A stretch of DNA of 64,000 nucleotides from NCBI GenBank assembly GCA_017303395.1, contig JAFLBN010000008.1:1-64000 (forward strand). The letters are read 5' to 3'. The notes under the pieces were generated by a model. It saw only the letters and a list, made by a program, of their open reading frames with translations. It did not search any database and had not been told where the DNA came from. Within the stretch, counting starts at the first letter, position 1. The number at the start of each line of letters is the position of its first letter. This document shows positions 44,658-53,439 of this stretch, piece by piece. The DNA is from Chitinophagales bacterium. Lineage in GTDB: Bacteria; Bacteroidota; Bacteroidia; Chitinophagales; Chitinophagaceae. A program made the position numbers and the translations under genes.

Positions 44658-45551
44658 TTGGTAAAGACAGCATACATCATAGCAGGGCCTACTGCAGTGG
44701 GCAAAACCGCTATAGCTATTGCATTGGCAAAACGGCTGGGTACTGAAATAGTATCGGCCGATAGCAGGCAGTGTTATAGAGAGATGTCTATAGGTACAGC
44801 CAAACCAAGTACAAGTGAACTTACATCGGTTAAACATCATTTCATAGATACACATTCGGTGACAACTGCACTAGATGCTGCAGACTATGAAACACTGGCA
44901 CTGGGTTATCTGCAAAATATATTTGCAACGCACGATGCCGCTGTTGTGTGCGGCGGCACAGGTTTATATATAAAAGCACTGTGTGAAGGCTTGGATACCA
45001 TGCCTGCTGTAAGTGATGAAGTAGTGCACGATGTAAACAACGAATATGAAACCCGTGGTTTGCAATGGTTGCAACATGCGGTGATGGAAGAAGATCCTGA
45101 TTTTTATAAAGAAGGAGAAATAAAAAACCCTGCACGTTTGCTACGTGCACTTATCTTTAAACGTTCTGTAGGAGAGAGTATTATCAACTACCGAACAGGA
45201 GAAAAAAAGAAGCGCGATTTCAGGATAGTAAGAGTGGGGCTGGAACTGCCACGAGAAGTATTGTATGAGCGCATCAATACGCGGGTAGATAAGATGATGG
45301 AAAACGGATTGTTGGACGAAGTGCGAAATCTGTATTCACTCAGGCATCTTAAAAACCTGCAAACGGTTGGTTATAGCGAACTCTTTGAACACATAGAAGG
45401 GCTATATACACTGCAGGAAGCCGTAGATAAAATAAAACAGAATACCCGCCACTATGCCAAGCGGCAGATGACCTGGTTCAGAAAAGATAAGGAGATGCAC
45501 TGGCTGCAGGCAGATGACCCGCAGGTGTTAGATAAGATACTGGCTTTGTAG
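44658..45551 (+). CDS. miaA: tRNA dimethylallyltransferase
   Basis: A 297-residue enzyme that adds dimethylallyl to A37 of tRNAs reading codons that begin with U. Visible motifs: the P-loop GPTAVGKT at 10-17, SADSRQ near 34-39, VVCGGTGLYIKAL, and the C-terminal TRHYAKRQMTWFRKD. The start is a TTG at 44658, which puts the P-loop at the normal position. Its stop lies two bases from the stop of the convergent glycosyltransferase. Confidence 0.95.
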   Translation: MVKTAYIIAGPTAVGKTAIAIALAKRLGTEIVSADSRQCYREMSIGTAKPSTSELTSVKHHFIDTHSVTTALDAADYETLALGYLQNIFATHDAAVVCGGTGLYIKALCEGLDTMPAVSDEVVHDVNNEYETRGLQWLQHAVMEEDPDFYKEGEIKNPARLLRALIFKRSVGESIINYRTGEKKKRDFRIVRVGLELPREVLYERINTRVDKMMENGLLDEVRNLYSLRHLKNLQTVGYSELFEHIEGLYTLQEAVDKIKQNTRHYAKRQMTWFRKDKEMHWLQADDPQVLDKILAL

Positions 45552-45553
45552 CG

Positions 45554-46702
45554 TTATTTATCAAGCACAGATTGTATGTTGGCAATAATGCTTGCTGTAG
45601 ATGATGCAATCACCTCTTCAAAACGGCTGTAGTCTATCTTGTGCTGCATCAGGTAGGCAGCTTTCTCTTTCCACTCATTTACATCATCGTAATGCTGTAC
45701 TACACAACGCTCGTCCAGCATATCGTGCCAGCCTACATTTTTAGATACCAGTACATTACAACCGCTCAAGATTGCCTCAGACAGTACACTGGGCGACGAA
45801 TCGAAGTAAGATGTTATCAGCAATACTTTAGTGTCTGCCAGATGCTGCATGATGTCTTGCTGTGTCATCAGCTCGTATACGGCAGTATTTGGGATATTTG
45901 CAAAACGCTCACTTTCCTTGCCTATAGCCAGTTTCCCGACTTCAGGAAATGCACTGAAAATATCAAATGCAAGATCCGCATTTTTTATAGTACGGTTGAA
46001 GTGAGATGCAACAAATGCCATACTGTTAGTACGGTTGGTGATTGGTGTAGTATGCTCTTTTTTATATGGTGCGAAATTGAAGTATTGCACAAACGAACTG
46101 CCTGTTTGTATGCCAAACTTGTCATACACTTCTTTGGTAAGCCTGCTGTTGAAGACAATATTTGTTTTGTCAAATATCAGCTCGTTGGGTTTTATTTTTT
46201 TCTTTTCGGCAACACTGCTATCCTGTAAGAAAGTGGTAGTATCTACTTTGTGTTTAGATAGCATTATCATCTCCGGGCTGCTGCCTATTACAAAAAGCAG
46301 TTTCCTGTTGCGGAATATCTTTTGCACCAGCCAAAAGTAAGATGGGATGTTGGTGATGACCAGATCCGGACGAAAGCCCTTGGATAACTGAAAATATTTG
46401 AAGCGAAGTAATAGCTTGAAGAAGAAATAATAATTCTTCACCTTTTGCCCTTCTACGCCCAATGGTACATTTACATTGTTCTTGTACCAGTTGTACAAAA
46501 TGTTGATGAAGCTTTTCTTTAGCACTATTCTGTGCGAAGACCCGGTCTTGTCAGGGTCAACATCTGCCTCTTTATGATAGTTTACATATACAAGCTTAGC
46601 GCTGTAGTTTTTGTCTTTCAGCAGCTTTAAAAGATTGTATGCCGTTGTAGATTGCCCGCCGTAGTTTGGGTAACTGCCCGAGATAATTAGGATTTTTTTC
46701 AT
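45554..46702 (-). CDS. Glycosyltransferase (GT4-like fold)
   Basis: About 382 residues, resembling GT-B glycosyltransferases of the GT4 group. The N-terminal IISGSYPNYGGQSTTAYNLLKLL is a typical Gly-rich loop, and the C-terminal half has a DSSPSVLSEAILSGCNVLVSKNVGW segment with a Glu in the usual donor-binding position. It probably transfers a sugar in surface polysaccharide assembly, since the two genes upstream on the same strand encode a polysaccharide ABC exporter. I start at the ATG 46702 instead of the GTG at 46708. Confidence 0.85.
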   Translation of the reverse strand: MKKILIISGSYPNYGGQSTTAYNLLKLLKDKNYSAKLVYVNYHKEADVDPDKTGSSHRIVLKKSFINILYNWYKNNVNVPLGVEGQKVKNYYFFFKLLLRFKYFQLSKGFRPDLVITNIPSYFWLVQKIFRNRKLLFVIGSSPEMIMLSKHKVDTTTFLQDSSVAEKKKIKPNELIFDKTNIVFNSRLTKEVYDKFGIQTGSSFVQYFNFAPYKKEHTTPITNRTNSMAFVASHFNRTIKNADLAFDIFSAFPEVGKLAIGKESERFANIPNTAVYELMTQQDIMQHLADTKVLLITSYFDSSPSVLSEAILSGCNVLVSKNVGWHDMLDERCVVQHYDDVNEWKEKAAYLMQHKIDYSRFEEVIASSTASIIANIQSVLDK

Positions 46703-46729
46703 GTACACGCTACGCCGGCAGGCAGTTGT

Positions 46730-47467
46730 TTACTTTAGTTTGTAATGGGCCAATATTTCATCGGTATTACCGTCTGCAACAACACGGCCGTTTTCCAGCA
46801 AAATGAGCCTTTTGCAGAATGTGCGGATGATGTCTTCGTTGTGGCTTACCAATACCATTGTTTTATCAGGGTGGTTCAGCATTTCTTTGAAATGCGCAAT
46901 GACTTTTTCTTTAAAGAAAATATCGCTGCCATAAAAAACCTCGTCAAAGATATAAATATCTCCCGGCAAGTGCAGGGTAATGCTGAGGCTGAGGCGTGTA
47001 CGCGTTCCGGTTGAGTAAAACTTTACCAGCCCGTCTATATTATCTATTTCGCTGAATGCGATGATTTTATCTGCAATGGCATCTACCTGTTTTTTGTTGT
47101 AGCCAAGTGCTGCTGCGTGCAGGTATATATACTCCCTGCCTGTCTGGTCGGGCGTTAGTACTGTGCCTTGTGCAAATACGGGTATGAGGTTGCCATCAAC
47201 AGATAGGCTGCCCTCTGTAGGTGTGGTAACCCCGCTGATGAGCTGCAACAACGTAGTTTTGCCTGCTTTGTTTTTACCAACAAGCCCTACCTGCTCTCCT
47301 TTGTTGATGGTGAGTGTAATATCTTTCAGCGCCCAGAACCATTCCTGTGTTTTATCATTTTTGTTCCCCTTCAGCGCATCGCGCAGCATGCGGACGATGA
47401 AAAAACGTGAAATGTTTTTCTTGCCCTTCAGCCTGTATTGTTTCGATACATTATTTAAGACAATCAT
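46730..47467 (-). CDS. Polysaccharide ABC exporter ATPase (Wzt-like)
   Basis: A 245-residue ATPase of the O-antigen/polysaccharide exporter type. The Walker A motif is GKNKAGKT at about 64-71, the signature is degenerate (YSTGTRTRLSLSI), and Walker B is IYIFDEVFYGSD. No extra C-terminal carbohydrate-binding domain is present, so the ATPase is of the short type. It is flanked by the matching permease upstream and a glycosyltransferase downstream on the same strand. Confidence 0.9.
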   Translation of the reverse strand: MIVLNNVSKQYRLKGKKNISRFFIVRMLRDALKGNKNDKTQEWFWALKDITLTINKGEQVGLVGKNKAGKTTLLQLISGVTTPTEGSLSVDGNLIPVFAQGTVLTPDQTGREYIYLHAAALGYNKKQVDAIADKIIAFSEIDNIDGLVKFYSTGTRTRLSLSITLHLPGDIYIFDEVFYGSDIFFKEKVIAHFKEMLNHPDKTMVLVSHNEDIIRTFCKRLILLENGRVVADGNTDEILAHYKLK

Positions 47468-47482
47468 TGCAGATGGTGTGGT

Positions 47483-48289
47483 TTAAATAAAATCGGGCAG
47501 GCGTTTTTCATAACTCCTGAAGATTGACAGGCCAACAAAGAAAACAATGAAAGATACCACCATGCCTTTAGCTAACAGGTACCACGGTATATCTTCTTTA
47601 AACAAGATAGCACGGAAGCACTGTACAAAAGATACCATGGGGTTCAGCGTATATACATCCAGCCACTTTGCGGGGATGGCTTTTATCTTATAAAATATAG
47701 GCAGTGTGTACAGCCCCAACGGCACTATAAACTTGATGAGGTGTTTTACATCTCTGTAAATGATACTGGGCACTACAAACAGCAGCCCGAAGCCAAGCGC
47801 TATCAGTACTATTTGCAGCATCAGTATGGGGAAGAGGAAAAAGTGTGCGCTGATGTCTTTGCCCGATGCCATGGCAGCTATAAACAGGATGGCAATACCA
47901 AAGCCAAACTGCAGCATTTTTGTAAGTACTACGGAGAGTGGTATGATGATGCGCGGGAAATTGGTACGCTTTATCATCAGGCTCTCTTTGGGGAATACAT
48001 CCAGTGTTTCTATAAACACATCTCTGAAAAATACCCATGGCAACATGCCGCTGTATATATACAGAAAGTACCCTGCTTTGCTGGTACGGATATCGAACAT
48101 GATGCTGAAGAAGAACGTATATACGATGGTGGTAATGACAGGGCTTGCCACCATCCACCCCAAGCCTATATAAGAGTCTTCGTATTTCGATTTTACCCAT
48201 TTCTTAGACATCTGCACCAGCAGTTGCCTGTAGCGCAGTACGTCTTTTGCATAATCAACAAGTGATTGTTTGTGCGGGTAAATGATCAT
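47483..48289 (-). CDS. ABC-2-type polysaccharide permease (Wzm-like)
   Basis: A 268-residue membrane protein with six or so helices and the ABC-2 pattern: the amphipathic N-terminal VKSKYEDSYIGLGW followed by GMLPWVFFRDVFIE and a hydrophobic end. It would export lipid-linked polysaccharide with the ATPase next door, 15 bases downstream. It is the first gene of a minus-strand unit that runs on to the glycosyltransferase, and is divergent from the plus-strand surface genes that follow at 48405. Confidence 0.9.
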   Translation of the reverse strand: MIIYPHKQSLVDYAKDVLRYRQLLVQMSKKWVKSKYEDSYIGLGWMVASPVITTIVYTFFFSIMFDIRTSKAGYFLYIYSGMLPWVFFRDVFIETLDVFPKESLMIKRTNFPRIIIPLSVVLTKMLQFGFGIAILFIAAMASGKDISAHFFLFPILMLQIVLIALGFGLLFVVPSIIYRDVKHLIKFIVPLGLYTLPIFYKIKAIPAKWLDVYTLNPMVSFVQCFRAILFKEDIPWYLLAKGMVVSFIVFFVGLSIFRSYEKRLPDFI

Positions 48290-48404
48290 CTGATGCCTTA
48301 ACGAGTAATAAGCCTGCTAAGTTAGCCTGTTTTTTTGTTTTGTCAGGATAACCTGTATTTACAAGCAATAAGATTATTTTCGGGACTAAATACTCATTTT
48401 GTGA

Positions 48405-49547
48405 ATGGGCATCCCCTTTAATAACATATATATACGAGTTGCAGCTATATCATTGTATAGCCTGCTTTTGGTATATATTTCTGTAAATGCTTATAAAAAA
48501 CCATTTTATAATGGTGATATATTATCATATTCAGCCCTGATACTAAGGCTTGATAATCCTGCAGATACAAACGTAAAGCTGAGCAAAATGCTATTGCTCA
48601 AAAAAGAAATACCTGCCAAAAGGTATGAGCAACTTGTAGCCAAAGCACATAACAAAAGCCTGCTAATTGCCAATAGCAAGCCTAACGACCACTTGCCTTT
48701 TTACATAGTTAAGCCCTTGTATGTGCTGGCTTGTTTTATGTTTTATAAACTAGGCGTTCCGTTAGCTGCATCTACCGTATGTCCGTCTATTCTTGCATAT
48801 ATAGCAATAGGCATGCTCATTATGGTATGGCTGAACCGCCATTACAAAACTTGGTTGGCAGCATTGCTTTCAGGTATAATAATTAGTTGGGATACTTTTG
48901 TAAACATGGCAAGGCTATCAACGCCGGATGCGTTGTCTGCCTTTTTTATTTTTATAGCGGCTTTCTATTTGGTAGAGCGCAAGTCTTATATCCTTACCTA
49001 CATTATGTTGGTACTGGCTGTGTTTACCAGATTGGATAATATGATACCAGCTACGGCTATGGCACTAATACCTGTGTTGACTAATGCTACAAGGCATAAC
49101 ATCAAAGTGTTCTTACTATCACTAGCCGGATTTGGTGCATGCGCATTTATCATGGCGTATATGGTTTATCTGAATGGCTGGAGTTTATTATTTTTCCCAA
49201 GTTATTTTCAGCGTTTGAATATCAGCGGAAAGGCTACAAAAGAATTCAATTTTCAAGAGTACTTCCAAATGATTCGCTTAGGGTTGGTGTATGCATCTTC
49301 CAAATCGCACATCGTTAAGTTTTTTGTATTGATGCTGTCTTACTGCACACTAATAAACAGAAAATGGGATATCGAAAAATGGTTGGTACTGGTACTACTT
49401 GTTGTAATGGTTGTACGTTTCTTTTTGCACCCACTTACTGTAGATAGATTTTATCTGGGATATTACCTGATATTTATTGTGTTAACACTTAAGGGTTTTG
49501 TAGAATTTGGCAAGTACCATTCTGCAAAAGTTTCTAATAACAGATAA
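48405..49547 (+). CDS. Polytopic membrane protein, possibly GT-C-like
   Basis: A 380-residue membrane protein with about nine hydrophobic helices. The first periplasmic loop has NGDILSY, and a later loop LSTPDALSAF, which could be carbohydrate-active residues, but the match to a named family is weak. Its stop codon overlaps the region before the MBOAT gene. The location between polysaccharide export genes and an acetylation pair suggests surface glycan work; that is inference from context. Confidence 0.6.
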   Translation: MGIPFNNIYIRVAAISLYSLLLVYISVNAYKKPFYNGDILSYSALILRLDNPADTNVKLSKMLLLKKEIPAKRYEQLVAKAHNKSLLIANSKPNDHLPFYIVKPLYVLACFMFYKLGVPLAASTVCPSILAYIAIGMLIMVWLNRHYKTWLAALLSGIIISWDTFVNMARLSTPDALSAFFIFIAAFYLVERKSYILTYIMLVLAVFTRLDNMIPATAMALIPVLTNATRHNIKVFLLSLAGFGACAFIMAYMVYLNGWSLLFFPSYFQRLNISGKATKEFNFQEYFQMIRLGLVYASSKSHIVKFFVLMLSYCTLINRKWDIEKWLVLVLLVVMVVRFFLHPLTVDRFYLGYYLIFIVLTLKGFVEFGKYHSAKVSNNR

Positions 49548-49551
49548 GGCT

Positions 49552-51069
49552 ATGCTTTTTAATTCATATACTTTTCTGCTTTTTTTTCCTGTTGTAACAA
49601 TACTGTTCTTTATACTCCCGCATAGATTCAGATGGTTGCATCTGTTGCTATCGAGCACTTTCTTCTATGCCGCATATTTGCCTGTTTATTTACTTGTACT
49701 GGGTATTACAATTTTGGTTGACTATGTTGCCGGGATATACATAGAAAAGTCTGAAGGTAAAGTCCGCAAGCTATACCTTATCGTTAGCATTGTTGCTAAT
49801 ATTGGTTTCCTGTGTTTTTTTAAATACTACGATTTCTTTGCAACATACATTAATCATGTATTGTCATTGCACATTCCTTTACTGAATCAACTATGGGTAT
49901 CGTCTCAGATTATTGTAGCTAACAACACTCTGAATGGTGGTATAAATGGGGTGTTAAATACAAATCTGGATATTATCAACGATTTGGTGCTGCCCATTGG
50001 GTTGTCCTTTCATACATTCCAGGCATTGAGCTATACCATAGAGGTGTATAAGGGAAGGCAGAAAGCAGAAAGGCATTTGGGTATTTATGCATTATACGTC
50101 ATGTTTTACCCTCAGCTGGTTGCAGGGCCTATTGAAAGGCCGCAAAACATAATACCACAACTTCACAGTAAAAAATACTTCAGCAGTGAAAACCTGATCT
50201 CAGGATTGCGGTTGATGATGTGGGGGTTGTTTAAGAAAGTGGTAATTGCAGACAGGCTTTCAGTTTATGTAGATATAGTTTTTCATAAACCGGAATCTTA
50301 CCATTGGCTCAATGTATTGATTGCAATCGTCTTTTTTGCTGTTCAGATATACTGCGATTTCTCAGGATATACCGATATGGCAATTGGTGCTGCAAAAACA
50401 ATGGGTTATGATTTGATGCAGAATTTTTCCCGTCCATACTTCGCAACAAATATCAAGAAGTTTTGGGAGCGTTGGCATATTTCGCTGACTACCTGGTTTC
50501 GCGATTACGTCTATATTTCGCTTGGGGGTAATAGAGTTAAACTAGCACGTTATATTTTTAATATACTGGTTGTCTTTTTGTTATCGGGCTTGTGGCATGG
50601 CGCTAATTTAACTTTCATAGTATGGGGTGCATTACATGCATGCTATTATATTGCCTATATAATATTTAAGCGGGCTGTTAGAAATATTAATACAGAAACC
50701 CTTCTGTGGAATGTTTTCAGTTGGGTGCTTACATTTGGTGCAGTATGTTTTGCTTGGATATTTTTCCGTGCAAAAAGCATACCTCAGGCTATTAGGGTGA
50801 TAAGAACCGTCATTCTAAGAAGTACCCCTAATGAGTTCACTTTCTCGTCAAGACTAAGCACACTCAATTTGAGTTTTGGTAATAATAGTTTGGTCATTGT
50901 ACTTCTGTCAATAGCCTATATGTTATGGATTGAAAAGAAGCATACCAGTGGTTTGACAGAGTTTAATAAGCAACCAATTAAAGACTTCTTTTTTCTCTTA
51001 ACTACGACTGTAGTTATTGTAGTTTTTGGGTTGTTTGTCAGAGAGCAGTTTATTTATTTCCAATTTTAA
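49552..51069 (+). CDS. MBOAT-family O-acyltransferase (AlgI-like)
   Basis: About 505 residues, polytopic, of the MBOAT/AlgI family. The signatures are PQLVAGPIERPQNIIPQL, FSGYTDMAIGAAKTMGY, FWERWHISLTTWFRDYVYI and the catalytic-His helix LSGLWHGANLTF. AlgI-type proteins carry acyl groups across the membrane to acetylate exopolysaccharides; the SGNH protein encoded next is the natural partner. I start at the ATG 49552 (MLFNSYTFLLFF) in place of a 15-codon upstream extension. Confidence 0.93.
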   Translation: MLFNSYTFLLFFPVVTILFFILPHRFRWLHLLLSSTFFYAAYLPVYLLVLGITILVDYVAGIYIEKSEGKVRKLYLIVSIVANIGFLCFFKYYDFFATYINHVLSLHIPLLNQLWVSSQIIVANNTLNGGINGVLNTNLDIINDLVLPIGLSFHTFQALSYTIEVYKGRQKAERHLGIYALYVMFYPQLVAGPIERPQNIIPQLHSKKYFSSENLISGLRLMMWGLFKKVVIADRLSVYVDIVFHKPESYHWLNVLIAIVFFAVQIYCDFSGYTDMAIGAAKTMGYDLMQNFSRPYFATNIKKFWERWHISLTTWFRDYVYISLGGNRVKLARYIFNILVVFLLSGLWHGANLTFIVWGALHACYYIAYIIFKRAVRNINTETLLWNVFSWVLTFGAVCFAWIFFRAKSIPQAIRVIRTVILRSTPNEFTFSSRLSTLNLSFGNNSLVIVLLSIAYMLWIEKKHTSGLTEFNKQPIKDFFFLLTTTVVIVVFGLFVREQFIYFQF

Positions 51070-51072
51070 ACC

Positions 51073-52032
51073 ATGATGAGAAATTATATAAGCAGGCTTT
51101 TAATTGTTACGATATGCACAATCGTTTTGTCGATGCTGGCTTATATGCTCACGATATACTCTATCAAAGAGTATATACCTGAGGTGAAAGCAAATCATCA
51201 ACTGTTTAAGGGTACAAATAACAACTATAATGTTCTATTGCTAGGTACATCAAGAATGAGAAATGGGTTAGACCCGCACGTAATTGACAGTATCACAGGT
51301 TTATCTACTTACAATGCTGCAGTACCGGGTAGTAATGCTATTGAAGCCAATATGATATTGCAAAGTTATTTGGTAAACAATCTGCCACCCCAAATGGTAT
51401 GTTTAAGTGCGGATGTAATTCTTATTTCAAGTAAGAAAAATATCTCTTTACCAGCTGCATATATTACTTGTACAGACGTGCCTATAATTCATTCAACACT
51501 AGTTTACGGAGGAATGCCATTAGGGCTGTATGACATTGTTCCGTTTTTGAAGCTATCAGAAATGACAGATTTGTACAGAATGTCTTGTTTGGAAGGACTT
51601 TTGAGGCATTTGGGCAAACAAAAGCAAACATCGAGTAGAAATAATGGCTTTATTAATAGCGATACTTCCTCAATTGCTAAGGATAAACCTAATGCAAAAA
51701 AGCAAATGCCTGTAAATGTAAAATGCGTAAAAGCACTGGACGAGTTGATTTCAACTTGCAGGCAACATAATATCAAGCTTGTGTTTGTGTACGCACCCGA
51801 ATACAAACACTATTATACTTGCAATGTTACTAACCTGAAAGAAGTGATGGGGGTATATGAAGAAAGAGCTGTTAAGTATGGCATTCCGTTTCTACGATAT
51901 GATAGTTTAGATATTTGTTTTGAGGGCAAATATTTTAAAGACAACAGCCATTTAAATGCAAAAGGTGCATATCTCTACAGCACCATATTTGCTAACGATA
52001 TCCTGAATAAAACTGCCATTTACCGACCTTAA
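51073..52032 (+). CDS. SGNH/AlgJ-DltD-like esterase or acetyltransferase
   Basis: A 319-residue protein anchored by one N-terminal helix (about 8-28). The SGNH-like catalytic blocks are visible: GTSRMRNGLD with the nucleophile Ser, and near the C-terminus DNSHLNAKGAYLYS with the Asp-x-x-His. It lies 3 bases after the MBOAT gene, so the two are likely a unit that O-acetylates a secreted glycan. The precise polymer is unknown. Confidence 0.78.
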   Translation: MMRNYISRLLIVTICTIVLSMLAYMLTIYSIKEYIPEVKANHQLFKGTNNNYNVLLLGTSRMRNGLDPHVIDSITGLSTYNAAVPGSNAIEANMILQSYLVNNLPPQMVCLSADVILISSKKNISLPAAYITCTDVPIIHSTLVYGGMPLGLYDIVPFLKLSEMTDLYRMSCLEGLLRHLGKQKQTSSRNNGFINSDTSSIAKDKPNAKKQMPVNVKCVKALDELISTCRQHNIKLVFVYAPEYKHYYTCNVTNLKEVMGVYEERAVKYGIPFLRYDSLDICFEGKYFKDNSHLNAKGAYLYSTIFANDILNKTAIYRP

Positions 52033-52065
52033 TCCACCATACACCGATTTCTTAGGCTAAAAATG

Positions 52066-52106
52066 GTACTATGTATTGCACAGTACTACGTTTTTGCATA
52101 GGTTTG
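52066..52106 (+). promoter_or_regulatory. PadR gene promoter with overlapping dyad
   Basis: TTG at 52076-52078 and a perfect TAGGTTTG at 52099-52106 are 20 bases apart. The -33 element is covered by a dyad GTACTATG (52066-52073) / CACAGTAC (52079-52086) that contains an ATGT...ACA-like spacing known for PadR proteins. It fits autoregulation. Confidence 0.55.
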
Positions 52107-52123
52107 CATCATAATCGGTGAAG

Positions 52124-52456
52124 ATGAACATAGAGAATACAGAATCGCAGATGCGGAAAGGGCTTTTGGAATTGTGCATCCTGGGCATCATCCAAAAAGA
52201 AAAAGAAGCCTACCCCAGCGATATTTTAGAACAACTGAAGCAAGCCAAGCTGGTAGTGCTGGAAGGTACGCTCTATCCGCTGCTTACCAGGCTTAAAAAC
52301 GCGGAGGTGCTTACCTACCGTTGGGAAGAATCTACATCGGGCCCACCACGCAAATACTATTCGCTTACAGCCCATGGGCAAAGGCTGTATGAACAACTGA
52401 AAAACAGCTGGGACGAATTGAGCCAATCTGTCAATCATTTAACCAACACAAAATAA
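52124..52456 (+). CDS. PadR-family transcriptional regulator
   Basis: A 110-residue winged-helix repressor. The N-terminal LLELCILGIIQKEKEAYPSD, the wing region LVVLEGTLYPLLTRL and the tail GPPRKYYSLTAHGQRLYEQL are typical. I start at the ATG 52124; a GTG six bases upstream is also in frame. It lies 6 bases before the PspC-domain gene, a common pairing in Bacteroidota, and probably controls both genes through the dyad at 52066-52086. Confidence 0.92.
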   Translation: MNIENTESQMRKGLLELCILGIIQKEKEAYPSDILEQLKQAKLVVLEGTLYPLLTRLKNAEVLTYRWEESTSGPPRKYYSLTAHGQRLYEQLKNSWDELSQSVNHLTNTK

Positions 52457-52462
52457 TATACT

Positions 52463-53158
52463 ATGCAACGCATCATCCAGATTAACATAGCGGGGCGCAT
52501 CATCCCCATAGAAGAAGATGCATATCAACTGCTTAAAAACTATGTGGCATCGCTCAGCAAGCAATTTGCCAAAGAGGAAGGCAAAGACGAAATAATACAG
52601 GATATAGAAAGCCGTATTGCAGAGCTGTTTCACATACGCTTGCAAACAGGCGCTCCTGCCATAGACAAGGCCGATGTACAAAAAGTAATGGAGACACTCG
52701 GTGCACCAAGTGAGCTGAATGAACCAACAGGTGCAGGCTTTACAAAGACCACCTACCTGCCGGCAGTATATGGCGAGCAACAAGAGCAACAACAGAAGGG
52801 CAACCGTCAGCAGTACGACTATACGCAGCCGCGCAGGCTATACAGAAATACCTACGATAAAATACTGGGTGGTGTATGTAGTGGCGTAGCCAACTATTTT
52901 GACATAGACCCTGTGATAGTAAGGCTGGTGATGGTAGTCTTGTTCCTGACTGCGGGTATAGGCCTTGTAGCATATATATTGGCATGGATGATAATACCTG
53001 CTGCCCGCACCATGGAAGACCTGGGGTATATGAGTACCGGCAGGCCCATGGATTTTGATACCATACAACGCAACATGACAGAAGAACTGCAAGACCTGAA
53101 GCGCCGTGGCGAAGAAATGAGCCGCGAGCTGAGGGACTTCTTCAACAAGAAGAAATAA
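52463..53158 (+). CDS. PspC-domain envelope stress protein
   Basis: A 231-residue protein. A soluble N-terminal region (about 1-100) precedes the PspC domain (about 130-180), with RLYRNTYDKILGGVCSGVAN and two helices of the membrane hairpin, then a charged coiled tail. PspC-domain proteins sense or respond to envelope stress. It is the second gene of a PadR-PspC pair. Its stop codon abuts the stop of the convergent TIGR03643 gene with no base between. Confidence 0.88.
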   Translation: MQRIIQINIAGRIIPIEEDAYQLLKNYVASLSKQFAKEEGKDEIIQDIESRIAELFHIRLQTGAPAIDKADVQKVMETLGAPSELNEPTGAGFTKTTYLPAVYGEQQEQQQKGNRQQYDYTQPRRLYRNTYDKILGGVCSGVANYFDIDPVIVRLVMVVLFLTAGIGLVAYILAWMIIPAARTMEDLGYMSTGRPMDFDTIQRNMTEELQDLKRRGEEMSRELRDFFNKKK

Positions 53159-53437
53159 TCAGCGCTTGCTTATTTTGTTCATGCTGATGGCGCGCTGACG
53201 TGTACATTTAAAACGGTCAATATCACCACTGCGCAAGTGCAGGTGTTTGGTGTCTCGTCCGTTCATGCGTTTCCTCCACATACGAAAGCTGGAAGGCTTT
53301 GAGTGTTTGCGCATCAGGTTGATGACATCTGTTTCCTTCAATCCAAACTGAATTTCAATAGCTTCAAATGGCGTGCGGTCTTCCCACGCCATTTCTATTA
53401 TCCTGTCTATATCTGTTTGTGTAAGCTGGGGCTGCAT
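53159..53437 (-). CDS. TIGR03643-family protein (DUF2805)
   Basis: A 92-residue protein whose DIDRIIEMAWEDRTPFEAIEIQFG and SSFRMWRKRMNGRDTKH match the TIGR03643/DUF2805 family. The function is unknown. It is very basic in the C-terminal half, which may suggest nucleic-acid binding. It lies two bases after an SDR gene on the same strand. Confidence 0.88.
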   Translation of the reverse strand: MQPQLTQTDIDRIIEMAWEDRTPFEAIEIQFGLKETDVINLMRKHSKPSSFRMWRKRMNGRDTKHLHLRSGDIDRFKCTRQRAISMNKISKR

Positions 53438-53439
53438 GG

